The position numbers and the translations under genes are program-made. The notes beneath the pieces are model-generated. The model did no database searches. It was not told the DNA's origin and saw only the letters and a program-made list of their open reading frames with translations. Positions 60,279-64,000 of a DNA stretch of 64,000 nt are shown piece by piece (the stretch's first letter is position 1; each line of letters opens with the position of its first letter). The DNA is from an uncultured Collinsella sp. GTDB lineage: Bacteria > Actinomycetota > Coriobacteriia > Coriobacteriales > Coriobacteriaceae. Location: the NCBI GenBank assembly GCA_902496335.1, contig CABVAO010000001.1:62001-126000 (forward strand), given 5' to 3'.

Positions 60279-60973
60279 AACGCGCCTTTATGTCCGAGCT
60301 CGCCATCGCTCGCACGCTCATCCCGAGCATTGCGGGCGTCGGCCTGTTCATCTTCGTCGTGCTAACCCTTGCCAACGCATCGGACGGCGATTCCGGTATG
60401 AGCGCCGGCGCCTGCGCGGTCAGCGCCATGTCGCCCATCATAATCATGAACTCACTGGCTGGCTACGATAACCAAAACGGCTGGGAGCGCTATCGGGCAA
60501 CGCTGCCGTTCTCGCGCAAAGACATCATCTGCGCACGCTACCTGTGCATTATTGCTTTCTCGGCCGTCATGGCATGCGCCGCCGTGCTTTTGAACATCAT
60601 CGCCCTTCCGTTCTTCGATCACACGGGCATTCCCTCGACGGGACAGACCGTCTTTGAGATCACAATAGCCTCCGCCGCATCGATGCTCATCTCCCTCATG
60701 ATGGTGTTTTTGGCACAGCCGCTGTTCTTTCGATTTGGACACATGGAGGCGCTGCGCCTTTCCGTCGGCCTGTTTGCCCTGATGGGCTGCGGTACCATGG
60801 CAATGCTGAGCTCTTCCAACCCCATTAGCAACTGGCTCATGTCGATTGCCGGAGCGAATCCCGATCCTGCCGTCCTTGGCGGTCTGTGCGCAGGAATTGC
60901 CGTACTGGCCCTCGCGCTATGTGCAATCAGCTGCGCTGTCAGCACCAAGGTTTATCGAGCACGCGATCTGTAA
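60275..60973 (+). CDS. ABC-2 type permease
   Basis: 232 residues with six membrane segments, of the ABC2_membrane_5 form: NSLAGYDNQNGWERYRATLPFSRKDIICARYL is the cytoplasmic loop typical of these permeases. ATGA overlap with the ATPase gene shows coupling. Together with the GntR regulator it forms a stress-responsive exporter unit; the substrate is unknown. Confidence 0.88.
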   Translation: MKRAFMSELAIARTLIPSIAGVGLFIFVVLTLANASDGDSGMSAGACAVSAMSPIIIMNSLAGYDNQNGWERYRATLPFSRKDIICARYLCIIAFSAVMACAAVLLNIIALPFFDHTGIPSTGQTVFEITIASAASMLISLMMVFLAQPLFFRFGHMEALRLSVGLFALMGCGTMAMLSSSNPISNWLMSIAGANPDPAVLGGLCAGIAVLALALCAISCAVSTKVYRARDL

Positions 60974-61423
60974 TCGACGGCTAAAAAAGCTTAGGTGGTA
61001 CCCCGCTTATTTTTTCAATGTAACGAGGCGGCATAGCGTCACCACCGCCCTTCACAGCAGGCCGTCTAGTTCTTGGCAACCAAAAAGGCACCGTCAGCAT
61101 ATCGAAGGTGAATACTTTTCCGAGAAGTGAACGAGTAAAAACAGTGCCCTGTAGCATCGACATTTTTAAGGACTCAATTCCTGCGGTTTTTGTCTAAGAA
61201 TCCTGCAGTTTTGTTCGAAAAAAGTGTGCATGTTCCAGGGGTCCAGATTTACTCGTTCACTTCGCGGAAAACCATTCACCTTCGATTCGAGCCTTAACCA
61301 AATGTCCTCTCGAACTATGGCCCCTGTCTCACCACAGCGATATCAAAGCTTCATGCCGGGACGGTATCATCGGACGAGCGCCGTAAATCTGGCGCGGTTG
61401 TTCTTTGGGGAGGCATTTCACCC
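60974..61423. other. Spacer holding a composite inverted-repeat element
   Basis: No gene of known type. The inverted-repeat element fills 61101-61286. The remaining left part (60974-61100) and right part (61287-61423) show no recognised feature. Confidence 0.6.
61101..61286. repeat. Composite inverted-repeat element with two facing mini-ORFs
   Basis: Arms 61101-61139 and 61248-61286 match at 36 of 39 positions, with weaker similarity continuing inward to about 61169 and 61218. The centre holds two adjacent 22-base direct repeats (61179-61200 and 61201-61222, TCCTGC[A/G]GTTTT type). Each arm is part of an open frame starting near the centre and reading outward: MSMLQGTVFTRSLLGKVFTFD on the minus strand from 61163 and MCMFQGSRFTRSLRGKPFTFD on the plus strand from 61224. 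Confidence 0.75.
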
Positions 61424-62299
61424 GTGTCATGGGTCGCAGCAGCATTTGTGTCGGCTTTCTTTGCCGGCATCACATCTGTCCTGGCCAAATGCGGCATCAA
61501 GCAGACCGACTCCGATGTCGCGACAGCCATTCGCACCTGCGTGGTGCTCGTTTTCGCCTGGGCAATGGCGGGCATTTCTGGATCCATTGGAACCATCGGC
61601 AGCATCGAACCCAGATCTTGGCTCTTTCTCGTCCTCTCGGGACTCGCTACCGGTGCTTCGTGGATCTGTTACTTTAAGGCGTTGGGCATCGGAGACGTCA
61701 ATAAGGTCGTACCGGTCGACAAGATGAGCACCGTACTCGCCGCACTGATCGCCATCGTGCTTTTTGGCGAGACGAGCAACCTTGCGGTTAAGCTCGTGGG
61801 AACCGCTGTCATCACCCTCGGCACGTTTTTAATGATCGAGAAGAAGCAGTCTGCCGGACCCGAGCAGCAGCAAGACCGGACCTGGCTCGCTTACGCCCTC
61901 GGCGCCGCCGTGTTCGCGGCGCTCACGTCCATCCTTGCCAAGGTTGGCATCGAAGGCGTCGAGTCAAACCTGGCCACGGCAATCCGCACCTGCGTGGTAC
62001 TGGTTATGGCATGGGCGATCGTGGCAGCCAAGGGAAAACTGGATCAGGTCGCGCACGCTGACCGGCGCGAACTCACATTTCTCGCAACATCGGGCATCGC
62101 GACCGGAGCATCGTGGCTGCTCTATTACTACGCCATCGCCACAGGCCAGGTGAGCGTCGTGGTGCAGATCGACAAACTATCGATTGTCGTATCAGTACTA
62201 TTTGCGCGCCTGACATTCAACGAAAAACTCTCACGACGCAGCGTCATCGGTCTCGCCCTCATCGTACTGGGCACCGCCGCGCTCGCAGTTTGGAAGTAG
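61424..62299 (+). CDS. EamA/DMT-family transporter with visible internal duplication
   Basis: 291 residues, ten membrane segments. The halves repeat one another: LAKCGIKQTDSDVATAIRTCVVLVFAWA and LAKVGIEGVESNLATAIRTCVVLVMAWA; GLATGASWICYFKAL and GIATGASWLLYYYAI. Such clear repetition is unusual for the family and points to a member close to a single-half ancestor. The GTG at 61424 follows GGGGAGG at long spacing. The substrate is unknown. Confidence 0.88.
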   Translation: MSWVAAAFVSAFFAGITSVLAKCGIKQTDSDVATAIRTCVVLVFAWAMAGISGSIGTIGSIEPRSWLFLVLSGLATGASWICYFKALGIGDVNKVVPVDKMSTVLAALIAIVLFGETSNLAVKLVGTAVITLGTFLMIEKKQSAGPEQQQDRTWLAYALGAAVFAALTSILAKVGIEGVESNLATAIRTCVVLVMAWAIVAAKGKLDQVAHADRRELTFLATSGIATGASWLLYYYAIATGQVSVVVQIDKLSIVVSVLFARLTFNEKLSRRSVIGLALIVLGTAALAVWK

Positions 62300-62314
62300 C
62301 GCGGCCAGCAGCCG

Positions 62315-63106
62315 CTACATCCTCACACCTGGCTTGGGATGCCTGTACTGACCGTGGGATGCCGTGCGCTTACCGTGCGAGATGGCAAATTTGGGACAAC
62401 AGTGCAGGCAACGAAGGCAGGCTGCGCACTCCGGCTTTGTCCAGACGGGAAGGCCGTCGCGCATCTCAATCGCCGCCATGGGGCAGCGCTTGGCACACAG
62501 GCCGCAGCCGATGCAGCGATCGGCATCGACGGCAAACTTGCTCGTCTGTTGCATGCGCGGCAGCCCAATTGCGTGATACGCGCACGATGCAAACAGAGGC
62601 ACGCGATGGCGCATCATGTTGCCCGTGCGGCGTGCCCGCACCGCCTCGATCACGGCATCAATCTGCGCCTCGGCAGCTCTATTGATACCCTCAACCTTTT
62701 GAGGGTCAGACAGGTCGAAAACAGGCGTCCAGGTATCGGGCATCTTGACGCTCATCGCCGCATCTAACTCGAGCCCACGCTCGTGTAGCAGATCGCGGGC
62801 GAACTTGGCCGATTGCCCGGTCGTCGAACCATATGTCGAGACATAGAACGTATAGGGGCGCTCGCCGCCCTTTGTGCCGGCAGCAACCGATAGGTCGACA
62901 GTCTTCAAAAACTCGATCATTGGCGTCGGCAAGCCCCAGGCGTATACCGGGGCGACAAACCCCAGCCGACAGGGGCCTTCCATCACAGCAAGGTGAAGGA
63001 TTTCGGCATCAAAGCGCTCAATCGACATAACTTTGTCGCTTGTCGCCGCTGCAATGCGACGCGCCACATGCTCGCTGTTCCCTGTCGCGCTAAAGTACAG
63101 GATCAT
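62315..63106 (-). CDS. EFR1-type flavodoxin-ferredoxin fusion
   Basis: 263 residues. An N-terminal flavodoxin-like part (MILYFSATGNSEHVARRIA; FVAPVYAWGLPTPMIEFLKTV; TYGSTTGQSAKFARDLL) is joined to two 4Fe-4S clusters (CIGCGLCAKRCPMAAI and CAACLRCLHCCPKFAI). This is the EFR1 arrangement of anaerobes. It probably moves electrons for an unknown reductive step. ATG 63106; the frame to 63652 is not coding. Convergent with the EamA gene. Confidence 0.9.
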   Translation of the reverse strand: MILYFSATGNSEHVARRIAAATSDKVMSIERFDAEILHLAVMEGPCRLGFVAPVYAWGLPTPMIEFLKTVDLSVAAGTKGGERPYTFYVSTYGSTTGQSAKFARDLLHERGLELDAAMSVKMPDTWTPVFDLSDPQKVEGINRAAEAQIDAVIEAVRARRTGNMMRHRVPLFASCAYHAIGLPRMQQTSKFAVDADRCIGCGLCAKRCPMAAIEMRDGLPVWTKPECAACLRCLHCCPKFAISHGKRTASHGQYRHPKPGVRM

Positions 63107-63141
63107 CTCGTACCCCTGGAATTGACTCGTGAAAAACCGCG

Positions 63142-64000
63142 CTACTTGCGCAGCGGCTTGGGCAGCGGAATGCCGGCGGCGATAACGGCGGCGATGATCA
63201 TGCAGACGATACCCTTGAGCGGGAAGCACATGAGCAGCAGGCCCACGACCATGACGGGCTGACGCATAACGGCGCCCATCGTCGATGCCGTGCAGACGGC
63301 GACGCAAAAGACCGGATCGGCGCCGGTGAGGATGGCAAGGCCATAGCCCAGGCTTACGCCCGAGAAGATAACCGGGAAGAAGTGGCCGCCGCGCCAACCA
63401 AGGTTGATGAGGGCGGGGGTCAGCATGGCCTTGACCAGACCGGTCGCGATAAGCACGCCGGCGGGAATGGTCAAGTAGGTTTCCATGAGCACGTCGGCCT
63501 GGGTCTCGCCGGCAAACATGGTGTAGGGCAGGACCGTGCCGCAGATGGCGAGCGCCAGACCGGCCAGCATGGCCTTGACGACAGGACGCTCCCCTATTGC
63601 ATGGGACAATGCCTCGCTTGCATGCTCGGAGACAAAGTACAGCCAACCGCAAACGGTGCCAACCAACGCCAGCGGAATGAGCCAGGTAAGCTCCAAGTTG
63701 CCCACCACGGCAGCCTCGAACCTGGGCATGCCCATGCCGCCGCCCACAAGCTGACCGAGCAGCAGGTAGGTGCCCAGGCCGCCGGCAATCGCGATGCCGT
63801 AAACCACGGTCTTTTGCGCCTTGGGCAGCCTGATGGTGATCTCGTCGGACGCAGAGCCCTCGTCGCCGTCGGCGCTACCGGCAAGCGGTGCCACAAAGCC
63901 AAAGACGGGCGCGGTAAAGAGCGCCGTCAACGCGGCCTGGGTACCCAGCAGCGTAAGCTCCCTAAACTCGGCGCCAAAGCGGCGCATACGGTCGCCAACC
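63142..64000 (-). CDS. ClC-type chloride channel protein (5' end beyond window)
   Basis: At least 286 residues, open past the right edge. Membrane segments with GGLGTYLLLGQLVGGGMGMPRFEAA, GLVKAMLTPALINLGWRGGHFFPVIFSGVSLGYGLA (the ClC GxFxP-like region) and VCTASTMGAVMRQPVMVVGLLL are typical of ClC proteins. Ends shortly after the last helix, so no CBS domains. Possible role: chloride/proton exchange or fluoride/acid resistance. The start is not visible. Confidence 0.85.
   Translation of the reverse strand, partial: VGDRMRRFGAEFRELTLLGTQAALTALFTAPVFGFVAPLAGSADGDEGSASDEITIRLPKAQKTVVYGIAIAGGLGTYLLLGQLVGGGMGMPRFEAAVVGNLELTWLIPLALVGTVCGWLYFVSEHASEALSHAIGERPVVKAMLAGLALAICGTVLPYTMFAGETQADVLMETYLTIPAGVLIATGLVKAMLTPALINLGWRGGHFFPVIFSGVSLGYGLAILTGADPVFCVAVCTASTMGAVMRQPVMVVGLLLMCFPLKGIVCMIIAAVIAAGIPLPKPLRK

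Overview
The window looks like a chromosomal segment of a GC-rich, anaerobic gut actinobacterium. The best guess is class Coriobacteriia, probably Collinsella. This is inference from several signs: high-GC codon use, a sugar-PTS/BglG system, a rubredoxin-type rubrerythrin, a bile-salt-hydrolase-like enzyme with intact Cys2/Arg18/Asp21, an LAATG cell-wall sorting motif of actinobacterial type, many LysR regulators and DMT-type permeases, and PLP made through PdxST. No rRNA, tRNA, CRISPR array, prophage or intact transposase was seen. Gene order looks like ordinary chromosome with short operons.

Layout. 1-5.3 kb (minus): the start of a PTS permease gene with a BglG/LicT antiterminator and its RNA target; a phosphoesterase, a 59-codon gene and a HIRAN protein; a two-gene aldehyde/alcohol dehydrogenase operon. 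5.5-9.2 kb: rubrerythrin, then pdxR divergent from pdxST. 9.2-14.5 kb: a stack of palindromic repeats, a MarR-like protein with an RGG tail, an MFS exporter, a deformylase-like gene, and an HTH-AlaA fusion gene with a strong internal start site. 14.6-20.6 kb: LysR/EamA pair, Kup potassium transporter, bile salt hydrolase, and a second deformylase-like gene with a changed catalytic motif. 20.8-29.6 kb: two NCS2 nucleobase permeases, a LAATG-anchored surface protein, an esterase, a MetE-like enzyme with its LysR regulator, and a HAD phosphatase. 29.6-31.7 kb: TPP riboswitch, thiM, thiamine-binding protein and thiE. 31.8-37.4 kb: patatin and two related c-di-GMP signalling proteins. 37.5-40.4 kb: flavin reductase, ArsC-like protein, CobW GTPase and TrmL. 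40.5-47.4 kb: two AAA ATPases with winged-helix ends flanking a UvrA2-like ABC protein, then a TetM/EF-G-like GTPase. 47.6-58.6 kb: small housekeeping genes (GNAT, rsmJ, rlmA, MATE, LysR/EamA, ung, SDR, queuosine-precursor transporter, prfC). 58.7-64 kb: hairpin repeats, a YtrA-type GntR/ABC operon, a composite inverted-repeat element, EamA, an EFR1-type flavodoxin-ferredoxin, and the end of a ClC channel gene.

How genes work together. Three regulatory circuits can be read directly: RAT/terminator control of the PTS gene, the MocR regulator next to pdxST with tandem sites over the promoter, and the TPP riboswitch before thiM. Several divergent or adjacent regulator/target pairs (LysR/EamA twice, LysR/MetE-like, YtrA/ABC) carry palindromes in the shared spacer.

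Most unusual items: (i) two inverted copies (about 120 bp) of a structured repeat whose paired positions change together; (ii) a family of intergenic hairpins sharing a GTCCC/GGGAC core, scattered from 9 to 51 kb; (iii) the MarR-RGG protein; (iv) the HTH-AlaA fusion with internal start; (v) a pair of deformylase-like proteins, each lacking a different catalytic residue; (vi) the ATPase/UvrA2 cluster with 10-bp iterons; (vii) the inverted-repeat element at 61.1-61.3 kb that encodes two similar mini-peptides in opposite directions. Starts were chosen from Shine-Dalgarno position and family N-termini. No database search was run.
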